35,589 nt of DNA from Ectobacillus funiculus (GCF_004138295.1 NZ_SCFM01000062.1:1-35589), one strand, 5' to 3'; numbered from the stretch's first letter, positions 8,504 to 16,666 are shown. Notes: generated by a model from the letters alone, not told the origin. Made by a program: numbers and translations.

Positions 8504-10501
8504 ATGATGAAACGAATCTATGGATTATGTATGTGTATCCTTCTTGCTGTGGTGGTAACCGCCTGCGGCAATGCTCCAAAGCCGGAGGAAACACTGGATG
8601 CATACATACAGGCATGGAATAAGCAGAAGTTTGCTGATATGTACGATATGCTGTCTGAGAGTTCTAAGAAGTCGATCGCAAAGGACGCATTCGTACAACG
8701 TTACCAAAAAATATATAGTGATATTGAAGTAGAGAATCTTCAAGTAAAGCTGCAAAAGGAGCAAGAAAACAAGAAGGATGAAAAGGATGCTGCTATGCGG
8801 CATTATGAATTAAAGATGGACACAATGGCAGGACCTATTTCCTTTCAAAATCCAATTAAGCTTGTAAAGGAAAAAAGTGGAGAGGAAGAGAAATGGAAGA
8901 TTGAGTGGGAGACAACACATATCTTTCCCGATATGAAAGCGGGGGATAAGGTTGGCATTGATACATATGAAGCAAAGCGCGGCGAAATTTTGGATCGAAG
9001 CGGAAATGGTCTTGCGATAAATGGAACTGTTCCACAAGCTGGAATTGTGCCAGAAAAGCTCGGTGCCGATGCAGAAGCAACGAAGGAGGCACTAGCTAAA
9101 CTGTTAGGTATTACGGTAGAAGAGATCAATCAAAAGCTTAGTGCAAAGTGGGTGAAGCCGAATTTGTTTGTACCGATTGGCTTTTTCCCAGAGGGTGCTA
9201 ATACGGATCCGGGATTGCCGGGTGTCGGCATAAAAAATGTTCCGATGCGGGTTTATCCACTAAAGGAGGCTGCTGCCCATATTACAGGCTATGTGCAGGA
9301 AATAACTGCAGAGCAATTGAAAACCCTTGCGGAAAAAGGCTACCGAGCAGGGGATGTTATTGGCAAGGCAGGGTTAGAGCAGGTATATGAGGATGAACTG
9401 CATGGCGAAAATGGTGCCCGTTTGTATATTATAGATGAAAACAACAAGGAGAAGGAAGAGCTTGCGAAAAAGGAAGCAGTTGATGGGAAAACCATCTCTG
9501 TTACGCTTGACAGCAGCTTGCAGCAAAGCATCTACACACAGCTAAACAGTGATGCTGGTACGGCGGCAGCTGTACACCCAAGCACAGGAGAGGTTCTTGC
9601 GCTTGTGAGCAGTCCTTCATATGACCCGAATGCCTTTGTTCGCGGCGTGAAGTCAGAGCAGTGGAATGCGTGGAATAATGATCCGAAAAAGCCGCTGCTG
9701 AATCGCTTCACAAAGGCATATACGCCAGGATCTGTATTTAAGCCGATCACGGCCATGATTGGTTTAAAAGCAGGGACACTTGATCCTGCTGAACAAAAGA
9801 AAATTTCTGGCTTGAAATGGGCAAAGGACGCTTCTTGGGGGAACTATTATGTAAAGCGTGTACATGAGGAGAGTTCAGTCAACTTGGAAAAAGCCTTCGT
9901 ATACTCCGATAATATTTACTTTGCACAGGAAGCATTGCAAATTGGCAAAGAAGCGTTTACTGAAGGTGCTAAGGCAGTTGGTCTTGGCGAAAAGCTGCCG
10001 CTAAAATATCCGTTTCAGGCATCACAGCTTGCAAATGGCGAAATAAAAGGTGATATTGAGCTTGCTGATACGGGTTATGGTCAAGGAGAGGTGCTGATGA
10101 CGCCGCTTCATGTCGCGCTTACATATGCACCGATTGTTAATAATGGTGCTATGCCAGCACCGGTGCTTGTAAAGGAGCAGGATCAACAAAAGGTGTGGAA
10201 GGAAAATGTCGTATCAGCTGAACAGGCTGAGCTATTGAAAAAGGCGTTGGTTGCTGTTGTAAATGATCCAGAAGGAACAGGCAAAAGTGCAAAGCTTGCA
10301 AATAAGCTTATAGCTGGGAAAACAGGAACAGCTGAACTCAAGCAGGGTAAGAATGAAACAGGTCAGGAAAATGGCTGGTTTACCGGATTTAATGCTGCAA
10401 ATCCAGATGTTATCATTGCGATGATGGTTGAGGATGTAAAGGAACGCGGCGGCAGCTCATATGTTGCAGAGAAGGTACGGAATGTATTAGCAGCACGTTA
10501 G
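8504..10501 (+). CDS. pbpC: Penicillin-binding protein 3-like transpeptidase, lipoprotein
   Basis: 665 aa class B PBP that cross-links peptidoglycan outside the membrane. The N-terminus is a lipoprotein signal with lipobox VVTAC (C21). Next come an NTF2-like MecA_N domain (about 25-140; ETLDAYIQAWNKQKF), the PBP dimerisation domain (about 150-310; RGEILDRSGNGLAINGT) and the transpeptidase domain (about 335-665). Catalytic motifs are S410-VFK in PGSVFKPI, S468-DN in YSDNIYFA and K606-TG in AGKTGTAE. The architecture matches B. subtilis PbpC (668 aa) and the intrinsically beta-lactam-tolerant MecA-like group. Two adjacent ATGs (8504, 8507) share one ribosome-binding site. It is monocistronic with its own promoter and terminator. 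Confidence 0.92.
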   Translation: MMKRIYGLCMCILLAVVVTACGNAPKPEETLDAYIQAWNKQKFADMYDMLSESSKKSIAKDAFVQRYQKIYSDIEVENLQVKLQKEQENKKDEKDAAMRHYELKMDTMAGPISFQNPIKLVKEKSGEEEKWKIEWETTHIFPDMKAGDKVGIDTYEAKRGEILDRSGNGLAINGTVPQAGIVPEKLGADAEATKEALAKLLGITVEEINQKLSAKWVKPNLFVPIGFFPEGANTDPGLPGVGIKNVPMRVYPLKEAAAHITGYVQEITAEQLKTLAEKGYRAGDVIGKAGLEQVYEDELHGENGARLYIIDENNKEKEELAKKEAVDGKTISVTLDSSLQQSIYTQLNSDAGTAAAVHPSTGEVLALVSSPSYDPNAFVRGVKSEQWNAWNNDPKKPLLNRFTKAYTPGSVFKPITAMIGLKAGTLDPAEQKKISGLKWAKDASWGNYYVKRVHEESSVNLEKAFVYSDNIYFAQEALQIGKEAFTEGAKAVGLGEKLPLKYPFQASQLANGEIKGDIELADTGYGQGEVLMTPLHVALTYAPIVNNGAMPAPVLVKEQDQQKVWKENVVSAEQAELLKKALVAVVNDPEGTGKSAKLANKLIAGKTGTAELKQGKNETGQENGWFTGFNAANPDVIIAMMVEDVKERGGSSYVAEKVRNVLAAR

Positions 10502-10517
10502 AAATATGTTAGCACAA

Positions 10518-10551
10518 TAAAAACGCTGGTTAGCAGATGCCAGCGTTTTTT
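10518..10551 (+). terminator. pbpC terminator
   Basis: AAAAACGCTGG pairs with CCAGCGTTTTT over a 10-nt loop, with a trailing T-run. Confidence 0.85.
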
Positions 10552-10602
10552 ATTTTGGATAGAATCCAACATTTTTGCCTTCCAAATAAAAACAAAGATT
10601 TT

Positions 10603-10654
10603 CTATGATATGATGATGGAATATAAAGTCATATCGTGATAGATTAAATATAAT
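10603..10654 (+). promoter_or_regulatory. Inverted repeat and -10 box before the HAD gene
   Basis: CTATGATATGA (10603-10613) is mirrored by TCATATC...GATAG (10629-10642) with a small bulge. A TATAAT box lies just after it at 10649-10654, but with no good -35. The repeat would cover the -35 area, as an operator might. Confidence 0.35.
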
Positions 10655-10683
10655 CAAATAGTTTAGTAAGGTGTGTGATCAAT

Positions 10684-11484
10684 ATGAGATGTGTATCGCT
10701 AGATTTAGACGGAACATTATTGAATTCCAATCACGAAATTACCCCAGCAAGCCAAGAAGCTATCAGACAATTGCAAGCAAACGGGGTAGATGTGATCTTA
10801 AATACAGGACGAGCGTATCAGGATGTAGTAAAGGTTCCCGGCGTTCAGGAGATGAACTGTCCAATTATTTGTGTAAATGGTTCTGTTTTATATTCGAAAA
10901 CAGGCAAGCTATTATATGAAGCAACGCTGCCGCTTTCTGTATATAAACGAACACTGTCTCTTTTAAGAGAGTTAAATGTAGGTGTTCTTGTCTATACAAA
11001 TCATGGGGGCTTTCCGTCTACATTGCCTCCGTTACATTCAAAAAGCAAAGAGGAGCTGGAGGGGCTGTTTCAAACGTACGATTATGATCAGGTGCTTAAG
11101 CTGGAAGATGTAAAAATCTATAAGCTTATTGCGCTTGTACATGCGGAGGAAGCAGAGCAAATTGCAGGAGTGAAAGAGGCATTAGCGGGCTATGATGACA
11201 TTTCTACTGCTTCTTCATTCCCGAATAACGTTGAAATTACGTCAACTGAAGCGCAAAAAGGAAAGGCGCTTAGAAGATATGAATTAATGCACAATCTCTT
11301 ATTTGACGAAATTTATGCATTCGGTGATGGCGGAAATGATATTTCCCAATTCGAAATCGCAACGCAATCAGTTGCAATGGCTAATGCGCCGGAAGAGGTA
11401 AAAGCAAAGGCGACGATTGTAACAAAAAGTAATGATGAAGATGGTGTATCATACGCGATTACAGATTTATTGAAATTAGTATAA
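10684..11484 (+). CDS. Cof-type HAD-IIB family phosphatase
   Basis: 266 aa haloacid-dehalogenase-superfamily phosphatase with a type IIB cap. Motif I DLDGTLL (nucleophile D7, acid D9), motif II threonine in NTGRAY, motif III lysine in the QKGKALRR region, and motif IV GDGGNDISQF are all present. The Cof/YwpJ/YkrA-like group dephosphorylates sugar phosphates, nucleotides or FMN/PLP; specificity cannot be called. Start is ATG 10684, with AAGGTG 10 nt upstream; the in-frame GTG at 10675 overlaps that site. It is monocistronic, bounded by terminators. Confidence 0.87.
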   Translation: MRCVSLDLDGTLLNSNHEITPASQEAIRQLQANGVDVILNTGRAYQDVVKVPGVQEMNCPIICVNGSVLYSKTGKLLYEATLPLSVYKRTLSLLRELNVGVLVYTNHGGFPSTLPPLHSKSKEELEGLFQTYDYDQVLKLEDVKIYKLIALVHAEEAEQIAGVKEALAGYDDISTASSFPNNVEITSTEAQKGKALRRYELMHNLLFDEIYAFGDGGNDISQFEIATQSVAMANAPEEVKAKATIVTKSNDEDGVSYAITDLLKLV

Positions 11485-11497
11485 GGTGAGGTTGTTT

Positions 11498-11525
11498 AGG
11501 GTCCTTGAAGCAAGGACCCTTTTTC
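11498..11525 (+). terminator. HAD gene terminator
   Basis: AGGGTCCTT pairs with AAGGACCCT over GAAGC, followed by TTTTC. Confidence 0.85.
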
Positions 11526-11600
11526 GTGTTTTCAGAATGTACAAGAGAAAGTTCAGGTGCATTTGCCTGCTCTTATTATTGTTTTTTTCCAGGAATCCAT

Positions 11601-11622
11601 ATATAAGAATGCATTCTTATAT
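11601..11622. promoter_or_regulatory. Perfect 22-bp palindrome, candidate operator
   Basis: The half-site ATATAAGAATG is followed directly by its exact reverse complement. It lies about 90 bp before the start of the sulfite-oxidase-like gene. Perfect symmetry with no loop and no T-tract suits a dimeric repressor site better than a terminator. The regulator is unknown. Confidence 0.5.
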
Positions 11623-11712
11623 GACAAGGGACATTTCTTGCGTCCTAATAGGCTGAGCATGTATGATAAAAGTCATTGGAATATCGTACCAATTTTAGAG
11701 AGGATGAATTCA

Positions 11713-12303
11713 ATGAAAAATAAGCTGCCTCCTGGTCAATTTGAGACAGAAAATTGGCCCATTTTGCATGTAGGAGATGTCTACGAATTTCAGGAAGAAA
11801 CATGGGATTTCCGGTTGTTCGGTGAGGTGAAGGAGGAAGTGACATTATCGTATGCTAGTATGATGAAACTGCCAAAAACCGTTTCAAGCATTAATATGCA
11901 CTGTGTGACAACGTGGTCGAAATTTGGCTCAATTTTTGAAGGAATCGCCTTTCGTGAATTAGTTAATCTTGTGGAACTAAATGAAGGTGTAGATTATGTA
12001 AAGATATACGGCTATTACAACGGAGACCGGTTTGCCTATTCAGCAAATTTACCGCTAGAAGCATTGCTTGAAGATGATGCGTTATTCGTCTATCGCTGGA
12101 AGGACGAACGGCATGATTGGGAGGACATCTCTCCAAAGCATGGTTATCCGCTTCGGTTCATCCCGCCAGAAGCCTTCTATTTATGGAAGGGAACGAAATG
12201 GGCTTCAGGCATTCAATTTATGAAGGGCGATGAAGCTGGATTTTGGGAAGAAATGGGCTATTCGATGACGGCAAATCCATTCAAGGAAGAACGTTATCGT
12301 TAG
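11713..12303 (+). CDS. Sulfite-oxidase-like molybdopterin oxidoreductase
   Basis: 196 aa protein with the molybdopterin-binding fold of the sulfite oxidase family (short YuiH/MsrP-like type without haem domain). The cofactor-ligating cysteine lies in MHCVTTWSKFG, after the VSSINMH stretch. PLRFIPPEAFYLWKGTKWASGI is the conserved C-terminal block. No signal peptide or Tat motif is visible, so it is probably cytoplasmic. Start ATG 11713 is 9 nt after AGAGG; ATG 11704 abuts that site, and the longer upstream frame runs through the palindrome. It is first of a likely three-gene operon. The electron acceptor and substrate are unknown. Confidence 0.85.
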   Translation: MKNKLPPGQFETENWPILHVGDVYEFQEETWDFRLFGEVKEEVTLSYASMMKLPKTVSSINMHCVTTWSKFGSIFEGIAFRELVNLVELNEGVDYVKIYGYYNGDRFAYSANLPLEALLEDDALFVYRWKDERHDWEDISPKHGYPLRFIPPEAFYLWKGTKWASGIQFMKGDEAGFWEEMGYSMTANPFKEERYR

Positions 12304-12323
12304 GCGAGAAAGGGGGGACCAAT

Positions 12324-13355
12324 ATGAAGCTTAGTATTTTGGATCAATCACCGCGCTCGGCTGGAAAAACCGAGCAGCAGGCCTTGCAGGAATCTATGAG
12401 GCTTGCGCAAGCAGGAGAAGAGCTGGGCTACACCCGCTACTGGATTGCTGAGCATCATGATATGTCAGGCCTTACATGTCCTGCACCAGAAGTGATGCTA
12501 GCATATATCGGGGCGCAAACGAGTAAGATTCGCATTGGCTCAGGGGCGATTTTATTGCCGCATTACAAGCCGTATAAGGTGGCCGAGGTATTTAATTTGC
12601 TTTCGATTTTATTTCCAAATCGTATTGACCTCGGGATTGGCCGGGCGCCGGGCGGACCAGCTGAAGCAACAATTGCGTTATCTGGAAATTTTCTAGAGCA
12701 GGTTCGGCAGCTGCCTGAAAAATTTAAAGAGCTGCTGCAATTTCTGTATCATGAATTTCCGGCTGAGCATATGTATGCGAATATTTCTCCGGCGCCGCTG
12801 CCAGCGGTTCCACCAGAGCCGTGGCTGCTTGGAACAAATGAAAAAAGCGCTATTCTAGCCGCAGAAACAGGTGTCGCGTACGTCTTTGGTCATTTTATGA
12901 GCGAGAAGGATGGCGCGCAGCTGATGAATACATACAAAAATACATTTACGGCAACTGCTAGACTGAAGCGGCCAAAGACCATTATTGCCGTAGCCGCTAT
13001 TTGTGCAGAAACGACAGAACAAGCAGAGGAGCTTGCGTTAAGTGGGGCTGCCTGGAGGCTGCAGCTCGCAAACGGAGAGGGAGGAAGCGGTATCCCGCCA
13101 ATCGAGGAGGCAAAGAAATATATAGGCAGCAAGCACCAGGACGTAATGGAGGGTGTACAGAAAAAGACAGTCATCGGCAATTCGCAGGAGGTAAAGCAGC
13201 AGCTTCTAGAGATACAAGCACGATACAAAGCGGATGAAATCATGATTGTCACGACGGTGCATAGCTTTGAAGATCGGATTGCATCGTATCGCCTCATCGC
13301 CAATGAAATATTAATGGAGGAGAATTGTTATGATTACAACAGTGATGTTAAATGA
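12324..13355 (+). CDS. LLM-class flavin-dependent oxidoreductase, copy 2
   Basis: 343 aa luciferase-like monooxygenase. It starts MKLSILDQSPRSAGKT after a strong AAGGGGGG site. Blocks LGYTRYWIAEHHDMSG, RIGSGAILLPHYKPYKVAEVF and FPNRIDLGIGRAPGGP parallel copy 1. The C-terminal half (IIAVAAICAETTEQAEEL, ADEIMIVTTVHSFEDRIASY) is typical of the MsnO8-like group. It starts 20 nt after the sulfite-oxidase-like gene. Its last 26 bases overlap the start of the DUF3219 gene, so these three genes are probably co-transcribed. Substrate unknown. Confidence 0.86.
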   Translation: MKLSILDQSPRSAGKTEQQALQESMRLAQAGEELGYTRYWIAEHHDMSGLTCPAPEVMLAYIGAQTSKIRIGSGAILLPHYKPYKVAEVFNLLSILFPNRIDLGIGRAPGGPAEATIALSGNFLEQVRQLPEKFKELLQFLYHEFPAEHMYANISPAPLPAVPPEPWLLGTNEKSAILAAETGVAYVFGHFMSEKDGAQLMNTYKNTFTATARLKRPKTIIAVAAICAETTEQAEELALSGAAWRLQLANGEGGSGIPPIEEAKKYIGSKHQDVMEGVQKKTVIGNSQEVKQQLLEIQARYKADEIMIVTTVHSFEDRIASYRLIANEILMEENCYDYNSDVK

Positions 13356-13632
13356 TACACCGATTACAGTTAGTGAATATAAGGAAGAAGAGGTTTCTGA
13401 CAAAAAGACAGGTAACCTGTTACATCAGATTTCGTTTGTTTTTCAGGTGAAGAGTGAGGACTATCATAAAATTACGACACTCTTGTACAAGAACGCCTTT
13501 GATGTAAAAGTCCCAGAGCGTAACTTGGAATTCCGAGCAACCATAGGTAATTATTCTACCTCATTTACAAATTTGTATAAGGAAAATCAGGTAGGTGAGT
13601 TTACACTGGAGCTAGTGGAATCGGTGCAGTGA
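13330..13632 (+). CDS. DUF3219 family protein (YkvR-like)
   Basis: 100 aa small soluble protein resembling B. subtilis YkvR: the block VPERNLEFRATIGNYSTSFT followed by NLYKENQVGEFTLEL is the conserved core. GGAGGAGA lies 7-10 nt before ATG 13330. The start is inside the 3' end of the upstream oxidoreductase gene in a different frame, a 26-bp overlap that suggests translational coupling. Function unknown; structured but with no catalytic motif. Confidence 0.75.
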   Translation: MITTVMLNDTPITVSEYKEEEVSDKKTGNLLHQISFVFQVKSEDYHKITTLLYKNAFDVKVPERNLEFRATIGNYSTSFTNLYKENQVGEFTLELVESVQ

Positions 13633-13665
13633 TATTGATAGCCATGCTTTGGAGGAAATTTGGCG

Positions 13666-13911
13666 ATGGAAAGCTTTGTGACTGCTCATAATTTGGGGTT
13701 TTTATCTGAATTGCTTGGACTCGAGAATAAGGGTGTGTACGATTATCAAATTTCAGCGCAGCATCAATATCAGCCCGTTGTGGAGAAGTTGAATCATGTA
13801 AAAAACAAAGCTGCAGGACCAGCCTGCAGCTTTGTTTTTTACATATGTTCCACTTTAAGAAAATATAAATTTCTAGCTGGATGGCCGATTCGACGTAGCG
13901 AGAAATTTTAG
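13666..13911 (+). pseudogene. Small ORF running through a terminator, probably broken
   Basis: ATG 13666 has a good GGAGG site and encodes MESFVTAHNLGFLSELLGLE and on to about VVEKLNHV. The frame then reads through a 17-bp perfect terminator stem and into repeat R4. Genes do not normally end that way, and an alternative stop (TGA or TAA) lies in other frames just before the hairpin, so a small indel has probably removed the original stop. The encoded ~45 residues are not recognised. It could be the tail of the DUF3219 operon. Confidence 0.35.
13801..13840 (+). terminator. Strong bidirectional terminator
   Basis: AAAAACAAAGCTGCAGG pairs perfectly with CCTGCAGCTTTGTTTTT over ACCAG (17 bp). It is the only terminator after the sulfite-oxidase-like/LLM/DUF3219 operon. 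Confidence 0.88.
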
Positions 13912-13978
13912 GAATAAAGTAAAGGACAACTATGCCTCTGCCTTCGCCCAAAAGCAGGCTCTCCAGTCGGCGAGTTTT
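13851..13978 (+). repeat. Structured intergenic repeat, copy R4
   Basis: It begins CACTTTAAGAAAATATAA 10 bp after a T6 tract. Arms AAATTTCT and AGAAATTT pair, a covariant of AAATTTCC/GGAAATTT in other copies. ACTTTA also pairs with TAAAGT. The 3' hairpin TCGCC...GGCGAGTTTT is intact. Confidence 0.82.
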
Positions 13979-14055
13979 AAACTATACGATGTGGCAGGAA
14001 ATGACAGTATAGGGAATACGAGAAATGAGGACATCCCCAGTCTTGGTGGCCATAC

Positions 14056-14247
14056 TTGTTAACTAATATTTTTTCTGGCTACTTATTCGCTTATCCGTTA
14101 ACAACTATTGCAGAAAAATTAGGCGTTTACAAAATGGTAAGAATGAAACGGAAGCAGCTGTTTCTTCTAAGTGTTGGTGTAGCAATGATTAACTACTTGT
14201 ACCAATTCTTTATTGTTGAATCTCTTAGGAACAGAAAATCTTATTGA
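14056..14247 (+). pseudogene. Remnant of a small membrane protein gene
   Basis: A 63-codon frame from a TTG without a ribosome-binding site encodes a hydrophobic stretch (NIFSGYLFAYPLTTIAEKLG; FLLSVGVAMINYLYQFFIVE) with a basic linker (MVRMKRKQ). It looks like two membrane spans of a larger protein. An upstream frame opened by ATG 14025 stops at 14064. Family not recognised; a decayed gene is likelier than a functional one. Confidence 0.3.
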
Positions 14248-14409
14248 ATGAACTTTTTACGTTAGGCGAGTAAGAAATAAGAGCAGCTAGCGCATTAACT
14301 CCCGTGTTATAGGGGAAAAACGAAGCATGTTACTATTAAGAAGTGATTGCTAAGGGAAACAGTAAGAGCGGGTAAATTTTCTGGATACCTTTGGAAAATA
14401 AACAAAAGA

Positions 14410-14444
14410 AAAACATCTGTCTGTTTAAACGATAGATGTTTTTT
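14410..14444. terminator. Orphan terminator-like hairpin
   Basis: AAAACATCT pairs with AGATGTTTTTTC over a 15-nt loop. T-runs exist on both strands, so it could act in either direction. No gene precedes it. Confidence 0.55.
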
Positions 14445-14532
14445 CTTTTTAGTCTCGTATTTCACTCGTACAAAATGATAGTTTGACAGAATCTGAAGCT
14501 TATGGCATTTTTCGTTTAGAAGACAAGAATCG

Positions 14533-14559
14533 CGCTAGGAGTCATTGTCTAGCTTTTTT
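14533..14559 (+). terminator. Second orphan terminator
   Basis: GCTAG pairs with CTAGC over 11 nt, followed by TTTTTT. It lies about 115 bp before the ycgR start and insulates it from upstream. Confidence 0.55.
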
Positions 14560-14675
14560 CGCAGGAGGAAGGTGTATCGACTCTATTTTTTTTAGTTGAT
14601 TAAGTATTCTACTTGTTGAAATAGAAAAATAGGAGTACAATGACAATCAGGTTTCGGAATAGCGAGGTGACTTCT

Positions 14676-15575
14676 ATGGAATTTTTACACATACCAAAAA
14701 CTTTTTTACAAATGAATACAATTTTTATTTCAATTTTAATTGAGGCACTTCCTTTTATTTTGATTGGGGTATTTGTCTCCGGAATTATTCAAATGTTTAT
14801 AACCGAGGATATGGTTGCACGTTTCATGCCAAAGAATCGAGTATTATCGATTTTGATGGCACTGATACTTGGTCTGTTATTTCCAGGTTGTGAATGCGGC
14901 ATTGTCCCCATTGTGCGCCGCTTGATTGGAAAAGGGGTTCCTGCTCATGCCGGAGTTGCTTTTATGCTAACAGGTCCGATTGTTAACCCTGTTGTGCTGT
15001 TTGCTACTTATGTAGCGTTCGGGAATAGCTGGAAGATGGTATGGCTTCGGGCAGGTACAGCATTTATTGTTGCGTTTATTGTTGCGCTTATCGTTTCTTT
15101 TTTATTTAAGGGTTCTATTCTGAAGAATGAAAGCCAGCACAGCCATAGTTCGATTGTGCAGAAGACATTCAAGCAAAAGCTTTGGGATGTTTGTGAGCAT
15201 GCGGTGCAGGAGTTCTTTTCTATGGGTAAATATTTAGTTATTGGCGCTTTAATTGCGGCCAGTGTGCAGACCTTTGTGAAAACATCTGTGCTTCTTTCCA
15301 TTGGACAAGGTCCGTTTGCATCCGCCGGGGTAATGATGGGGTTAGCCTTTATCTTATCGCTTTGTTCAGAAGCAGATGCATTTATTGCATCGTCGTTTCA
15401 AAGTACATTTGCGGTATCTTCGCTTGTTGCGTTCCTTGTATTTGGTCCAATGGTGGATATTAAGAACACGCTGATGATGCTCGGGTCATTTAAGACAAAG
15501 TTTGTTGTTGTATTGATTGCCTTGATTGCAGTGACAGTCTATCTGAGTTCAGTAGTGCTTCATTTTGTGGGGTGA
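14676..15575 (+). CDS. ycgR: Permease, DUF318/ArsP_1 family (YcgR-like)
   Basis: 299 aa integral membrane protein with about eight hydrophobic spans. The family signature LLFPGCECGIVPIVRRLI carries C72 and C74 in the first half, and LSLCSEADAFIASSF repeats the theme in the second half, as expected for an inverted-repeat permease. FMLTGPIVNPVVL is also conserved. Start ATG 14676 follows GAGGTGA; an upstream ATG at 14640 adds a basic non-conserved leader and has poor spacing. It overlaps the ribosome-binding site of ycgQ, so the pair should be co-translated. The family is linked to metal or metalloid export; the substrate here is unknown. Confidence 0.85.
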   Translation: MEFLHIPKTFLQMNTIFISILIEALPFILIGVFVSGIIQMFITEDMVARFMPKNRVLSILMALILGLLFPGCECGIVPIVRRLIGKGVPAHAGVAFMLTGPIVNPVVLFATYVAFGNSWKMVWLRAGTAFIVAFIVALIVSFLFKGSILKNESQHSHSSIVQKTFKQKLWDVCEHAVQEFFSMGKYLVIGALIAASVQTFVKTSVLLSIGQGPFASAGVMMGLAFILSLCSEADAFIASSFQSTFAVSSLVAFLVFGPMVDIKNTLMMLGSFKTKFVVVLIALIAVTVYLSSVVLHFVG

Positions 15576-15579
15576 GAAT

Positions 15580-16422
15580 ATGGCACGTGCCTATATATTA
15601 TTAGGATTTACTTTTTTGCTTATACAACTTCATATATCTGGAAATATTACAAAGTACATCAATATGAAATACGCCTATCTTTCTAAAAGTGCTGCTATAC
15701 TGCTTGCTTTGCTGACAGTGGTGCAGGTGATTGCCGTCTTTAAGAAGGAGTCGCATGATCATGCGCATTGCGAAGATCACTGCGGTCATCATCATGAGGA
15801 GGAAAAGGGCTGGAAGCGTCGCTTTTCTTTTGTTTTACTATGTTTTCCAATTTTTAGCGGTTTATTTCTTCCAATTGCTTCCCTTGATTCCGATATTGTA
15901 AAGACAAAAGGATTCCATTTTCCGGTCTCAGATCCTGGAAATAATGACCCTTTCATACAGCGGCAATTCCTAAAACCTGATACGAGCATTTATTACGGGA
16001 GCGAGGGGTATCGCGAGCTGATGGCAAAGGAGAAAAAGAAGTACGTGGGTCGTGATAAGATTGCTTTGACAGATACCGACTTCTTAAAAGGCATGGAAAC
16101 TATTTATAATAGTCCGGGTGAATTTGTCGACAAAACCTTGTCATTTAAAGGATTTATTTTCCGAGATGACAGTTCAGGGAAGGACCAATATTTCCTGTTC
16201 CGTTTTGGCATTATCCATTGTGTAGCTGATTCTGGTGTGTTTGGCATGCTTGTAAACAAGCCAAAGGATGCTGATTGGAGCAATGACCAGTGGATTACGA
16301 TAAAGGGGACGATTGAAACGCAGTACTATCAACCATTTCGTACGACAATTCCGGTACTCAATGTGACATCTTGGAAACAGGTTGCCACACCGAAGGATCA
16401 ATATGTGTACCGTGGAGCATAA
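15580..16422 (+). CDS. ycgQ: TIGR03943-type membrane protein (YcgQ-like)
   Basis: 280 aa. It has two N-terminal membrane helices (about 5-20 and 36-54), then a histidine/acid loop (59-75: HDHAHCEDHCGHHHEEE), a third helix (about 82-100) and a soluble C-terminal domain (GEFVDKTLSFKGFIFRDDS...FRFGIIHCVADSGVFGMLV). This is the standard partner of the DUF318 permease. The His-rich loop suggests zinc or a similar metal. GGGGTGAG ribosome-binding sequence overlaps the ycgR stop, with a 4-nt gap, so the complex is probably made as a unit. No Zur-type box was seen upstream of the pair. Confidence 0.85.
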   Translation: MARAYILLGFTFLLIQLHISGNITKYINMKYAYLSKSAAILLALLTVVQVIAVFKKESHDHAHCEDHCGHHHEEEKGWKRRFSFVLLCFPIFSGLFLPIASLDSDIVKTKGFHFPVSDPGNNDPFIQRQFLKPDTSIYYGSEGYRELMAKEKKKYVGRDKIALTDTDFLKGMETIYNSPGEFVDKTLSFKGFIFRDDSSGKDQYFLFRFGIIHCVADSGVFGMLVNKPKDADWSNDQWITIKGTIETQYYQPFRTTIPVLNVTSWKQVATPKDQYVYRGA

Positions 16423-16435
16423 TCAATCGATAGAG

Positions 16436-16475
16436 GGCTAACGCCAAAGGTACACGGGTACCTTTGGCGTTAGCC
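16436..16475. terminator. Perfect 18-bp hairpin after ycgQ, no T-tract
   Basis: GGCTAACGCCAAAGGTAC, the loop ACGG, then the exact complement. The stem is G+C-rich and strong, but TTGCTT follows instead of a T-run. It could stop transcription weakly, stabilise the mRNA end or bind a protein. Confidence 0.6.
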
Positions 16476-16604
16476 TTGCTTACATTTGATGACGTGGATT
16501 CTGTTTAATCTGCACAGAGTTCCTTCAACATATCCTGTTTTATACATGTTAGAAGTTTTCGTATTCTAACGGACATATACTAAGCAAATTTTAGCAGATT
16601 GATA

Positions 16605-16633
16605 TTGACGAGTGGGATTTTATGGAATAAAAT
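16605..16633 (+). promoter_or_regulatory. Sigma-A promoter of tetR
   Basis: TTGACG (16605-16610), a 17-bp spacer and TAAAAT (16628-16633). The predicted start point (~16640) falls inside the operator that follows. Confidence 0.7.
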
Positions 16634-16637
16634 AACT

Positions 16638-16654
16638 ATTGAACAGTGGTCAAT
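16638..16654. promoter_or_regulatory. TetR operator 1
   Basis: ATTGAACAGTGGTCAAT is a 17-bp near-palindrome: seven of eight base pairs are symmetrical about a central G. It sits on the transcription start of the tetR gene, 13 bp before its ATG, where binding would block initiation. It recurs with one base change before the next gene. Confidence 0.75.
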
Positions 16655-16666
16655 AAGGAGGTTCTC

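Larger units (their letters stand above)
13979..14675. other. Gene-poor decayed stretch with orphan terminators
   Basis: About 700 bp without a convincing intact gene. It holds a hydrophobic ORF remnant (14056-14247) and two terminator-like hairpins that follow no gene. This suggests that one or more genes were lost here, or that a small RNA is present. Confidence 0.5.

Noticed and set aside
11557-11712. Longer frame before the sulfite-oxidase-like gene
   Set aside because: It runs through the 22-bp palindrome and is not similar to the family; ATG 11713 has correct spacing.
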